A stretch of 32,719 nt of DNA from Chara braunii (lineage: Eukaryota > Streptophyta > Charophyceae > Charales > Characeae): NCBI GenBank assembly GCA_003427395.1, contig BFEA01000195.1, positions 2,042,256-2,074,974 of the forward strand, written 5' to 3'. Position 1 is the first letter of the stretch. Each line of letters starts with the position of its first letter. Both the position numbers and the translations under genes were made by a program. Under the pieces are notes generated by a model. It did not search any database and was not told the DNA's origin. It saw only the letters and a program-made list of their open reading frames with translations. Of the stretch, positions 19,056 to 28,514 are shown in pieces.

Positions 19056-19795
19056 ATACCTGCAAAACAGCGAGTCCCACAGACAACAACTAGGCCCCAG
19101 CAAGCAGGGTCCCCAACAGTTATCCGCCAAGCAACAAGTAAACAAAATAAAACCCCGAATAAAATACAATAATAAAAAAATAATAAAATAATAAAATAAT
19201 AGACACAACAAAACAATTCCTCATACCCAAGAGTTATCCAGTCAGCCACTTGTTCGGTTGTCTTACTTTTCAGAGTTTTTGCCTTAACGTATCCAGAGAA
19301 GTTATTTGTCATGTTCAGTATATATCTCATTCTGCCCTTGCCTAAAGGCATAGTGATGAGATCTAAATGAACTCTGTTTTCTGGTTCTACCAGAATAGTG
19401 GGGAATAAAGACTCAATCATTCTTGTGGTAGACCTCTTCTGACATAACACACATGATTTACAAAATCTGAAAATCATGTCTCTCATGCAAGGCCAGAAGT
19501 AGAGTTTGACAGTCTTGGAGTAGGTTGTCTCCGCAGCCCTGTGGCCACCAGCAACCCCCTCATGTAAAGCAACAATTATCTCCAACTGTCTCTCTTTACT
19601 ACAGACGACTCTTAGTGGAGGTAGGGCTCCCTTACCATCCACAAAGAGATGCCCTCTTTTTAGCGTACACTTCTTCTTTGAATTTTTACAATAATATTCC
19701 TTTAGCTGTTTTTTTTCGATCTTCTTACCAATCTCTTGATAGCTTTCGTCATATTCTTCGAATATGAAAAACGTCTCTTCTTCCTTTTTTCGCAT
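19052..19795 (-). pseudogene. Truncated Ty3/gypsy integrase
   Basis: 247-codon frame. After an acidic/basic RNase H-integrase linker comes the HHCC zinc finger: H78, H85, C115 and C118 (HxxxxxxH then CKSCVLC), with YFWPCMRDMI between. The catalytic core begins at about residue 140 with HLDLI giving the first Asp (145). The position of the second Asp reads NMTNNFSGYV, so Asp is replaced by Asn. After TTEQVADWI the match stops and low-complexity residues follow, so the third catalytic residue (Glu) and the C-terminal domain are missing. In-frame sequence upstream (about 19796-19974) joins it to RNase H through one TGA. The enzyme would have inserted element cDNA into host DNA; this copy cannot. 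Confidence 0.85.
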
Positions 19796-19974
19796 TCTTC
19801 TTCTTCTTTCTTTGAACCAGAGTTTTTTTCGATTTCATGAGCAGTCACTGCTGATGCATTAACTTCAGCATACCAATCATTTGACTCATCTTCTTCTTCT
19901 TTCCCAAGAATCGACTCACAAACATATGCATTAGGGATCTCTCCTCAGTCGTCTCTCTCTTCAGGCCACAAACT

Positions 19975-20775
19975 TCACTTGTAGGAGCTTGGTACTTCAT
20001 AAACCTCATCATCTTTCTCATTCAGAAAATTGTCAACATAGGTAGATTCTTCAATCGTTCCATTCACATCTTCTTTTTCTTCTTTTCTCCACTCAATCCG
20101 ACTTAGATCATCTGCTCTGTTCTTCTCAGTGGGAATTTTTTTCAACTTAAAATCATATGTCCAGATAAAAATTGTCCACCTGCTGACTGTTGGATTTACT
20201 TGTTGGTGTTTCTTAATGGCACCAATCACAACAGATGCATCAGTCCTCAAGATGAATCTCCTTCCTAGTACGTAGTGCCTGAAGCACCTGAGGCTATGGA
20301 TGATCGCCAGTAGCTCTTTCCTGAATTCGGTATAACCTCTTTCTATAGAATTTAGGGTTCTGCTCTCAAATCTCAGAGGTCTTTCTTTCCCTGTTTCATC
20401 TTTCTGAATGAGCACACCACCCAGAGCAATTGGTCCTCCATCTGCCTCAATGATGAAGGGTCTTGCCTCCTCATCATCATAAAATGACACTCCCAATACC
20501 ACACTACCATCTTTTAGTTTTTCCTGTAGTGTTTCTGCAGCGGCTTGTCTTTTATCATTTGAGGCTAAATTAGCCCCTTGCCTTACCATTTCCCTCAGAG
20601 GCTCCGCAAGAGTAGCAAAATGAAGAATAAAAATCCTCCAGAATTCACAGACATCCAAGAAGCTCCTGACATCTATCACTCTCTTGAGAGGCAGAGGCCA
20701 GTTTAAGATCTTGTCTATCTTCTTGGGGTCAGGACTCCTACCCTTGGAGAAATATCTGAAGCGCAAAATAATTAC
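19975..20775 (-). pseudogene. RT thumb/connection and RNase H domain
   Basis: The frame is open from just after a TAA (20776-20778) to 19975; the first ATG gives 263 codons. GRSPDPKKIDKILNWPLP at residues 9-26 is the standard end of a Ty3/gypsy RT, followed by FWRIFI and LAEPL. RNase H follows: FIIEADGG (D109), YTEFRKELLAI (E151), ILRTDASVV (D176) and NRADDLSRI (D219/220). The four metal-binding acidic residues are present, so this is the best-preserved enzyme of the element. It lies in the same frame as the RT palm upstream, separated only by the TAA. The tail is acidic and runs toward integrase. Confidence 0.9.
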
Positions 20776-21720
20776 TTATGGTTGAAAGAGAAGGGACTTT
20801 GGTACACTGGCAGTCAGATTATATTTCAAAAGTCTATCCATCTTTACCCCTTCAGCATGCTCCCAGACAAACTTTCTGACTCCCCCAGCGACCAACGTCC
20901 CATCCTTCATCAGGGGTCCTTTTACATGATTGTTATCAATGTGATGACCAGTTATTTCAGGAGAAATATCTTGCATGACTTGGATCATATGCCTTTGAAC
21001 CACTGCCACACCATTAGTCCAACCCTGAGACACCACACAAATCTGAATGAACCCTCTTGGCATGTGTATGACAGTCATTGGTCGGCTAGAAGGATCAATG
21101 GAAAACTGATTATAGCCAGAATACAAATCAACTAGAAAATAAATGCATCGGCCAGCAAAAGATTCAGAGAGTAGATCAGCATTAGGAAGACTACCTTCGT
21201 CACGTACCGTCACAGAGTTGAGCTTATGAAGATTGTGAATCCATCTTAATCCACCCCCTGGTTTCCAAAAGCAAAACCAGTGGTAGCAAACGGTGCATCA
21301 GAAGGTTCAGCAACATTAGATGCAATCTTCTTGTCAAGGTATTTTATAACTTTTACTTCTTCCTTCAAGGCATACTTGGTTGGCCTATCATTCTATGGAA
21401 CATGATCAACTGTCCAAATTTTCGCCATCTTGATCATGTCCACGTCCTACCGCCCTCTTTCTTCATCATTAAAAGAGAAAGCACCAAAGAATTTCTGACA
21501 CATCTTGAAGATATATTCTTTCTCTTCAGTCAGGATAAACTCATTCGAGCCTATCTTCATCGTGTCAAACCTCTATTTGGTAACCCTATTCCCCAATTTT
21601 GCAGTCTCTTTGAATGCTTTAATAATCTCCCTCTCCTTTTTCATTGTTGCATCATGATCCTTTTCTATTAGGACTGTCACCAGATTTTTCTTCACCCCCT
21701 TAGGCTTATATTTTCTTTTT
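20776..21720 (-). pseudogene. Reverse transcriptase, N-terminal and palm part, inactive
   Basis: The upstream frame (about 21720-21290) carries KRKYKPKGVKKN, IGSNEFILTEEKEY, WTVDHVP, and ALKEEVKVIKYLDKKIASN, with two or three TAG stops. A frame change near 21280 leads into WKPGGGLRWIHNLHKLNS. From 21213 come RDEGSLPN, SFAGRCIYFLVDLYSGYNQ (motif A Asp29), MPRGF, SQGWTNGVAVVQ, then HHIDNNHVKGP. The catalytic YxDD box is H-I-D-N here, with the second Asp replaced by Asn, which should abolish polymerisation. Next come RKFVWEH and a TAA. The FAGR/GWTN/D-x-x-V-K-G-P pattern is what I associate with basidiomycete-type Ty3/gypsy elements. Confidence 0.85.
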
Positions 21721-21730
21721 GACCTAGTGA

Positions 21731-22012
21731 CTATTTTCCTAAAAAAGGGTAAGTCGATGCAAATTTTAGTTCTATCTTTCTACCTTTCGCAGTCTCTACA
21801 GCTTTCTTGAATGCTTCAATTTGTCCATCCTCATCCTCGAGTTTACCAAGGACTTTTATCATTTTCGAAACTTGATTGATATCCACTGAAATCTCTTCTT
21901 TCACTTCTTGTTTTTCTTTTTTCTTTAGTCTCCTAACCCTATTAATAGACTCTTCTCTTCTGATTGAATTAACAGATAATTGATGTTTGAAATCATTTTT
22001 TTTGCACACCAT
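21731..22012 (-). pseudogene. Protease-RT spacer region
   Basis: A 93-codon frame very rich in Lys/Glu (VRRLKKKEKQEVKEEIS, KMIKVLGKLEDEDGQIEAF). It overlaps the end of the protease frame in another phase and precedes the RT frame. It is probably the linker of the Pol polyprotein. No enzymatic motif is seen. Confidence 0.5.
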
Positions 22013-22566
22013 AAAGGTTTGCTCTTGAGCAGTCTCAGGATCTTGTAGGTTGATCCAAGATAACTCGTCATGGCTGAAAAATTGGACCGCCTACCCAAGA
22101 TACAGTCATGGTCCAGATCCGACACTACAAAACCCAGTAATTTCACAGTCATTGTTCCAGCTCACATAGACAGATTATCAATAAATCCTTTCAGGAACAA
22201 CTCTCCTGCAATATTGCTCAGTACATGTTTTGCAGGTCTATCAATAGATAAATTACAAGCCTCCATCGTTCTTCGAGAAAAGAGTATCATCTCTGCCCCA
22301 GAGTCCACTAGGGCTAGAATCTTCACTTGATTAATACGAATTGTAAGGTGTCCACATCCCATGGTTGCGAACCTCATCTTGCAACCTGACGGTGACATGT
22401 TCACTTGGTTGGGAAAGACTGATCCCAAGTAATTAGCTTCCAATTTTTTCTTCTCAATCAATTTTTTCAATTTTTTTCTCAGTTTGGGTGCTAGAGTCAT
22501 TGCTTCCTTGAAGGACAATGTCACTTCCGTCTCTTCCAGCATTTTAGTAATTATATCAGAAATCAT
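21925..22566 (-). pseudogene. Retropepsin-like aspartic protease
   Basis: The N-terminal part SFKEAMTLAPKLRKKLKKL is the helix that precedes the protease in this element type. ILALVDSGAEMILFSRR carries the catalytic D-S-G triad (Asp88). After SIDRPAKHV and a TGA at 22162-22164 the same frame resumes with MTVKLLGFVVSDLDHDCILG, the second hallmark (ILGR). The TGA sits where a Trp would fit. The enzyme would cleave the Gag-Pol polyprotein. A frame change upstream (near 22580) separates it from the Gag part. Confidence 0.8.
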
Positions 22567-22768
22567 TATACCATTATCAAAGTCACTCTTGAGAATAAAT
22601 TTCTTATTTCTCCCTGTTCATTCTTTCTATGGGAAAGTTCCGGTTCCGGGTCATCAAGGATATTAATCAGTGAGCCTTCCTTTTTTTTTTCCCCTCTATC
22701 ATTTGAGGCGTCATGCGAGCTTGAAGGTTTATCACTTCACCAAGCCTGACACTAGGTTCTATGACGAG

Positions 22769-23401
22769 TTATGGGGGTAAATCATCATGAAACGACATCA
22801 TGTTAGCCAGAAAGCGAACCATTTTCTTGGAAGAAGACTCTACTAATTCAGAAGGATTTTGAGAAGTAGGGTTCCCTCCCAATGAAGACTCACTTGTAGA
22901 AGCCTCGCTAGACACACACTCTGTCAATGTTAAGGATTGCAGAGACAACTCAATCGTGGTATAAGGGTCACTTGTTTCCTGTACTAGTTTATTAGGCAAC
23001 TCTTCAATGATAAAATGAACATTCACATCAGTTTTTCTCTTCTTCTTCGTCTTCATCTTCCCATCATGTTTAAGAGCGAGAAGTCTTATACCTCTAGGAT
23101 GTCTGAGGTCCAACTTATTCCATGAACTGTCACAGATATGGCCCATTGCATCCTTCTTTGTCACCCCACTCCGTACATCATTCTCAAGAGACTTGCAATA
23201 GATGGTTGTGTGACCTCCTTCACCGCAATAGTAGCAGACAAAACTCCTCTTAGGACGCTCATCATATTTCCTTATTTCTCTGTTTCCTTTGTCACAATTT
23301 TTTCCATTATTTTTAAATATGGAAGAATCTCCCTTCTTACCATAGCCTTCATCATCATCATCATCATCATCTCTCTTTGACCTCTTCCTATGTAGTGGCA
23401 C
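22769..23401 (-). pseudogene. Gag nucleocapsid zinc knuckle region
   Basis: 210 codons. KRSKR, a run of seven Asp (a GAT/GAC microsatellite) and Lys/Asn-rich sequence precede a single zinc knuckle CYYCGEGGHTTIYC (C56, C59, H64, C69; CX2CX4HX4C), which binds RNA. The C-terminal part is Ser/Thr/Glu-rich. After the TAA the same frame continues for about 40 codons (SVRLGEVINLQARMTPQMIE) before a frame change toward protease. Confidence 0.85.
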
Positions 23402-23705
23402 CTTCCATTAGTTCCTGAACAACCAATCTTGAGTCTGTATCACAGTACGATAGAAGGTGCTTAAGTCGTTGTTTATCTCTCCAGCCATAACTGAGACCGA
23501 ATAATTCATATTTGTAAAGAAAATCGTTCACTTGAGACCCTCTAAAACATGGAATTCTCTCGTCTGGCATCTTTGCTCTTGCAATGTATGAACCTTCTTT
23601 TATAGTGTCAACTCTCTCGACCAATTCTCGTATAACCCCAACCAAGATCTCTTCATTAGTTCCTGCAGAAGAACTCGGTCTACCTCGTCCTACCATTTTC
23701 ACCAT
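23388..23705 (-). pseudogene. Gag capsid fragment
   Basis: 105 codons. After a Gly/Ser-rich start come EEILVGVIRELVERVD (helix), RIPCFRGSQVNDFLYKYELF, YGWRDKQRLKHLLSYCDTDS and VVQELMEG. The F-x-G...FL..YE...GW.D....L..Y pattern is the N-terminal capsid segment of Ty3/gypsy Gag. It breaks off at 23388 and the next frame starts directly with the basic pre-knuckle region, so roughly the second half of capsid is missing. I infer an internal deletion plus frameshift. Confidence 0.7.
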
Positions 23706-23770
23706 AGACTCTCTCAGATATTTTCTTCTCTCTTTCTGTCACTTTTGTTCTCTTCTTCCTTGTCCTTCAA

Positions 23771-24327
23771 TCTCTCACTCTTCTAGCAAGGGATACAGGC
23801 TCGTTCCTCTCCTATCTTGTCTGCTCTACCCCTTGAGAATTTTGTACATAAAGAGTATAAGCAATAATAGACTGAGTAGTGATAAAGGGCAATGCAATTC
23901 TTCTCAACCTTCCAATATAATCTTCAATTAACTCTCTCTCATCATCCCTACTGAGTCTTCTGTCATACCCTTTTACAGTACACCAAATCATAAAATATCG
24001 AGTCAGGTCTATAACCTCATAATCAAATTGCATCGCTTACAGTCCGCTGTTGATCCTTCTTGCAAGAGAGACTCGTTCCTGAGAAGCGTGGTATGATAGT
24101 CTCTCAGTAGTTCCCACTTTCACCACCTTTAATAAATAACTTATCTCAGTATGATCGGTGATAACTCTCAGGGCAGAATATCTCATACGATCAAAGAAAG
24201 GCTGCAAAAACTCAAACTCATCCAGAGTAAAAAGGTTTCTATCAGAGATCCGAAGAGTCCCTTCTACCTTGATTATTTTACCTTCCAATACAACACCTAG
24301 CGTCAGCTGCTCAGTCAAGCTGGACAT
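23771..24327 (-). pseudogene. Gag-leader modules I5 and I6
   Basis: Two units in one frame separated by TAA (24037-24039). I5: MSSLTEQLTLGVVLEGKII, EGTLRISDRN, FEFLQPFFDRMRYSALRV, DHTEISYLLKVV, ERVSLARR. I6: FDYEVIDLTRYFMIWC, RDDERELIEDYIGRLRRI, SIIAYTLYVQNSQG, and after a TAG, EPVSLARRVRD. The shared order (D/G-T-L-R or D-L-T-R; helix; I-x-Y; VSLARR) shows they are tandem duplicates. Both resemble LTR modules LA and LB. Function is unknown. Confidence 0.5.
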
Positions 24328-24329
24328 TG

Positions 24330-24905
24330 CTAAACATCATAGGCAATATCTGAAAGGTAGATCTCAGGTTGAACATAATCAAGGATTTCAAATCTGTGTT
24401 CAAAGGTACTCAGAAGAAAGAATTTTATCATCACAGTAGAGTCCTTCTCCCTTGCTCTACCAATCTCAGCAATGACCTCTGGCAAAGGCATCCAATCTCA
24501 TATATCTTCGAATCCCTTAGCAATTAGGAATTTAGGGAGCCTTTTAAATTTTCTTACTCCCACTCCCCATGTTACTTTCCTTTTTAACTTCGTTAACCAC
24601 TCTTTTGTTCGCTCAAGACTAACATACGCCCCTTTTAAATATTCCAAGCAGTCAACTTCCTCCTCCAGACTATTAATAGAGAAATAAACCCTCACATCAA
24701 GACTGTCAGAGTTCATGAACTTAACTACCGAAATATGAAATACTATATGTCTTTCCTCACAGATCTCGTGACTCAAAATTACGAAGGGATTATCATTCCC
24801 TGTCACCTTATAAAGTTTGTCCGTCACAGTAGTTATCCTAACTACTGAGAGTATTTTTCTTGGGCCCTCATCACTTTCCATGCAAATTTTATCATAGCAT
24901 ACCAA
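24330..24905 (-). pseudogene. Gag-leader module I4
   Basis: 192 codon positions with one internal TGA (24498-24500). Readable: ILSVVRITTVTDKLYKV, SHEICEERHIVFHIS, SDSLDVRVYFSIN, EVDCLEYLKGAYVSLERTKE, KFKRLPKFLIAKGFED, then after TGA DWMPLPEVIAEIG and FEHRFEILDYV. It aligns by pattern with I3: Y-K-V, E-x-x-E-R, D-V-R-x-Y, a K/E-rich helix, then L-P or P-x-P and D-W/N-W. Confidence 0.55.
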
Positions 24906-25288
24906 TTGTCTCTCGAAAAATTGATATCAGGTAAGGGAGGGGTTGGGAGTTCATCTAAGACACCAAATCGAGTAGATCTAATGAAACATTTGTTCTCTCT
25001 CTCAAGTCTCTCCCTTTCTTTCAATACAACCTTTTCAGCAAATCCCCAACATCTCCCATACACTGCATCTGCACTTCTTTTTTTTGGTACATAGATCCTT
25101 ACGTCATACACATCCAGGTCCGTGAAATAGAATGTCAGTACATATAATCGTTCATGTTCCCATCAGCTCTTAACCATCTCACATCTGACAACCTTATATG
25201 AAAATATCTCTCTCTTGCTCAGAGTATTCAGTGACCTTAGGAGATATTCGACCTTTTCTTGACTTGGGTCTGAGCCTCTACTAAATTT
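24842..25288 (-). pseudogene. Gag-leader module I3
   Basis: The frame runs from about 25288 with one TGA near 25165. Readable: QEKVEYLLRSLNTLSKREIF, SYKVVRCEMVKS, WEHERLYVLTFYF, YDVRIYVPKKRSADAV, GFAEKVVLKERERLERENK, FGVLDELPTPPLPDINF, DNWYAMIKFAWKVM. The order matches LTR module LC (SKKCF, YRYVKI, VALTEL, KDLRIYVKK, AAGFVQWKIERFQ). The last 66 bases overlap the next frame. Confidence 0.6.
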
Positions 25289-25325
25289 TGACCTTCTCTG
25301 CGTGATTGCTTCTGCTGAAATCTCT

Positions 25326-25640
25326 TTAGTTCTCATGTCCACCGTTTCTTTTCTCTCTCATCAATACCATGTTGATAATTGGCAACCAGTTAGTCTCATC
25401 ACAATAGTTGTCAGGTATAGGAGGGATCGGAACAGTCTGATATGTCTTTGGTATTATATCTCATTCCACTTTCTTCTTTTCCTTGATGAGATCTGTCTTT
25501 TCATCATAGATAAATTGGATCATAATTTCTCATAGCCAATCAAAGTTTTCACCATCGTTGCTGCCTCTTTCTTTGATATATGAGCGGATATCGTAGATAT
25601 CTCCCTCCAAGAAGTGAGTCAGCACTACGCAGATGGTCGA
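25326..25640 (-). pseudogene. Gag-leader module I2
   Basis: One frame with two TGA codons. Readable: STICVVLTHFLEGD, IYDIRSYIKERGSNDGENFD, EIMIQFIYDEKTDLIKEKKK, VPIPPIPDNYCDETNW, LPIINMVLMREK, ending at TAA. It shares VLT...D-I-R-x-Y-I-K with I3 and LC, and P-x-P-P-x-P-D...N-W with I3. It joins I1 by a frame change near 25640. Confidence 0.55.
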
Positions 25641-25840
25641 GCCCCGGGAGTGATAGCCCCAACAACCCTCATATCGGTAGGGAAATATCCCACTGGAAGT
25701 GAGTTTGGATAACTTTTTAGTGCACTGTCGACCAACATTTGTCTTGATTTGATCTTCTCTCTTTCATTTAGTTCCTTTAGTGTGTTGGGAGGCAATAGGA
25801 CATATCTGATATCAAATCCGATTATCTCCAGCCAATAATA
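25625..25840 (-). pseudogene. Gag-leader module I1
   Basis: Open from after a TAA at about 25843 to TAG at 25625, with no ATG at its head. Readable: IIGFDIRYVLLPPN, LKELNEREKIKSRQMLVDS, ALKSYPNSLPVGYFPTDMRV, VGAITPGARP. F-D-I-R-Y-V followed by an E/K/R helix and YPNSLPVGYFP matches LTR module LC (LRIYVKK, WKIERFQ, YPKSPVRYYFP). It is the first recognisable coding block after the PBS and may be the N-terminus of the Gag leader. Confidence 0.5.
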
Positions 25841-26052
25841 TTAATCTCCTCTCCCGGTTCAGTATGGTACCTCACACAAGAGGACAAAACCTAGTTAGCA
25901 ATTGGACTTTTCTAGAGAATAATGACCCAAGAAAAGGTTGCAAAATGAGTCAAAAAAAATAAATCAGAATTTGTCATCAGTTCTCAAGGCCTAATCAAAG
26001 CTCAAAGCTGCTTGCTGACCCAGGCTCGTTCCGGACACGAAATTTTTTCATG

Positions 26053-26070
26053 TCCCCGGCAACGGCACCA
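26053..26070 (-). other. Primer-binding site, tRNA-Asp type
   Basis: On the minus strand the sequence four bases after the LTR end is TGGTGCCGTTGCCGGGGA, 18 nt. The 3' end of plant tRNA-Asp gives the complement TGGCGCCGTTGCCGGGGA, so 17 of 18 match. tRNA-Asp primers are known for several plant Ty3/gypsy lineages, such as Athila. It fixes element orientation and the inner boundary of the right LTR. Confidence 0.85.
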
Positions 26071-26264
26071 TTTTTGTCGCACTTTTTCCAGTCGGGTCAC
26101 TTTAGGTGACCGGAAAGCCAACAGACTGTCACGCAGGGTTTTGATTGTTGATTGCAATGAATAAAATAAATTAAATGGTGCAAGTCTCTTCCTGTTGTGT
26201 GCGTCCGGCTTCGAGCGAGACCCTTCAATTGCCGTCTTCGTCGGCGCCCCAAGCTTATAAATCT

Positions 26265-26270
26265 TTTATT
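26265..26270 (-). terminator. Candidate poly(A) signal, right LTR
   Basis: AATAAA on the minus strand, 190 bp before the LTR 3' end. It is the counterpart of 10629-10634. Confidence 0.35.
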
Positions 26271-26563
26271 TTGATTCGGAAGAGCAGAGAATCATGCAAA
26301 TAATAATTATAAAATTATGGAGTGCTATGCATGCATCAATTATGTCAATTTGATTTTGAGAACTGCGACAGAATCATCCACGAGAGTAATCATTAGGCAA
26401 AACAATGCAAAAGGCGAAACCGACTGACTTGAGCAATGAAAGAATCAAATGAATGAGGGAAGAATGAGAACTCATAACAACCTCAGAAAGTACATATGGA
26501 AGAGAGCATGACCAACATCAGTCAAGAGTCCTCACTCATCCCTCTGACTACACACTCAATCTC

Positions 26564-27217
26564 TCATTTTGTTGTCTGTCGTTTGGGTTTCTTGCCATGC
26601 CTCCGTGCTTTCTGAGTTTGTGGCTTCTGAATGTAAAGTCACCTGAAGCCTGCTAGTTCCAAACATTTTCAGCCAAGTCCCATGATGCGGAAGTCAACCA
26701 TGACACAAAATTCCTCTCATAGAGCGGGGAGATATGGCTGAGAGAAAATGCCTCTCCTGAGATATGGAAACTCTGAGGGCTCAGTCACTACCTCGTAATC
26801 GATCTGTGCAGGTGATGTGTATCTCTTGGCTAAGTCTACGAGGTCACCCTAGTATGAACCATCAGGGAAGTAGTAACGAACTGGAGACTTGGGATAATCG
26901 GTAAAAAGCTTGGGGCAAAAACTAGAGATCAACTTTGTATTCCCTTGGAATCTCTCAATTTTCCACTGCACAAATCCGGCTGCTGCGGCCCACACTGCGT
27001 CAAAATGAGGGTGTGTTTTTTTTCCCTTCTTCACATATATCCGCAGATCCTTGACTGCACCTCCTGGTAATTCTGTGAGGGCGACGAAGATTGACAGATC
27101 TTCACGCTTGAAGCCGTCAATCTTGACATATCTGTATGCGAAACACTTTTTTGAAACTATTCAATTGAGACCATTTAGGACGAGCCGCTTAACCGAGATG
27201 TGGTTGATCTCTCTCAT
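26564..27217 (-). pseudogene. LTR-encoded gag-leader-like module LC, right copy
   Basis: 218 codon positions, collinear with 10928-11581. Readable: MREINHISVKRLVLNGLN, IVSKKCFAYRYVKID, REDLSIFVALTELPGGAV, KDLRIYVKKGKKTHPHFDAV, AAGFVQWKIERFQGNTK, YPKSPVRYYFPDGSY, DLVDLAKRYTSPAQIDYE, FPYLRRGIFSQPYL, EEFCVMVDFRIMGLG, ending in a basic tail. Stops are TGA after GLN (CGA, Arg, in the left copy), TAG after GSY (Gly on the left), TGA before EEF and LYIQ (both shared), and TGA before KC (TGG, Trp, on the left). The stops that differ are thus recent mutations of an open ancestor. Confidence 0.6.
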
Positions 27218-27314
27218 GTGTTTGGGCAAAAAACTACTCCCTGACAGAGAAAAATGACTGTGCTTGAATGACAGACGTCCGCCGTTTGAATGCCTTTTGA
27301 ATACTCTTCTGAAT

Positions 27315-27434
27315 GCTGTTTCTGGTTGCTGCTTCTGATTACCGTTCCTGATTGCTGTTTCTGACTGAAGTCTCTAATTACAGTTTCTGATCGCTGTGAC
27401 TTCAGTTTCTGATTGCAGTTTCTGATTGCTGTTT
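27315..27434. repeat. Degenerate minisatellite in right LTR
   Basis: The same TTTCTGATTGCTG-type array as 11685-11804. Confidence 0.6.
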
Positions 27435-27689
27435 TATGAAAAGAATGTTGCTAAGGTTTCCGACGAGACGCTGAATAAATGTTGATTGGTTGCTGGTTCA
27501 CTGCTGATCAAGGACTGACTGATTGATGGTCAGAGAACTGTGATTGTTGATCAACTGTTGCTCTGCTGGCTGGTATTTGACACTCGAGAGCTCCGGTAGG
27601 ATACTGGTTGAGCACCGATTATCTGCGGATTAATCACACGTCACTCAATAGCAACGCGAGGCACTGTTCACTTGACACCTGTTGAGAAA

Positions 27690-27960
27690 ATAGGTCGCTA
27701 AGGACAGCCCATTGCGAAGAAAGTGGCTTGCTGCCTCCCGTCAGTCCCATAGAGATGATAAGTGTATTGAATCTTAGTCTGATTTTTCCCTGTAGCCAGT
27801 GCATGCTCTCTCATGAGAGTTGTCTGACGATGAATGTTCTCTATAATTCTCTCCTCCCAATCCTCATTGACACGACCCTGGTGTAGGATGCAAGGAACCC
27901 TCACCTTGTCCGTGTCACTCATCTCTGCAACCTCTGCATTGGTTCTGATTGTTAAGAACT
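27690..27960 (-). pseudogene. LTR-encoded module LB, right copy
   Basis: The frame with ATG at 27922 reads MSDTDKVRVPCILHQG, EDWEERIIENIHRQTT, REHALATGKNQTKIQYTYHL and GTDGRQQATFFAMG without a stop to 27698. It is better preserved than the left copy. It is paralogous to LA. Confidence 0.5.
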
Positions 27961-28184
27961 TATGAACGACTGTTAATTATCTCTTGGACTGCGGGTTGTC
28001 TGGGTTGTCTCTGGATTGTCAGTTTACTGATTAACACCACACTATAACAGCTTACTATAACTCATGTTTTGATGATTCACTACTGGACTGATTGCTTTCT
28101 CAGTTCAGTTCCCTTCAGTCCGCTCTCTCGTTTCTGCTTATGGATGACTTGTTTGCCCAAGGGAAAAAAATAAACTGTTTTCTC

Positions 28185-28510
28185 TCACGAGTGGCTGCGA
28201 ACAATTCTCCTTGCCTCTTCGACTGAGCCCAAGGAAGAGATGGTTGCACACAAATTTCCGTTCTTATTATACAGGTAGTAAGTATACTCAATTTTAGTAT
28301 GGTTCCTTACAAGTGTTAACGCATGCTCAATTGTGATGATTGTCTGGCGGCCGTAATCATCTGTCACACTCTCTCTTTAATCCCCTGCGATGCTCTGACA
28401 CAGTAAACATGTTATTCTAATGGTATCATTGTACCCCATTTCTTCGTAAAGACCAGCCGTTTCAAAGTTGAAAGTGACTGATCTACGTGAGGACCGAAAC
28501 GAAAATGATC
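28185..28510 (-). pseudogene. LTR-encoded module LA, right copy
   Basis: Collinear with 12555-12893. After RSVTFNFETAGLYEEM and NDTIRITC the Trp of GDW is replaced by a stop, then RESVTDDYGRQTIITIEHAL, VRNHTKIEYTYYLYNKNG and SVEEARRIVRSH follow. The left copy is open over the same stretch. Confidence 0.5.
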
Positions 28511-28514
28511 GAGA

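Noticed and set aside
21402-21671. 89-codon plus-strand frame
   Set aside because: It is the antisense of the RT N-terminal segment, which shows clear family motifs on the minus strand.
9561-28510. TGA recoded as Trp in this genome
   Set aside because: Trp is written TGG throughout the readable pol frames, CGA (Arg) also changes to TGA, and paired copies show TGG/CGA at the same sites, so mutation explains the pattern.
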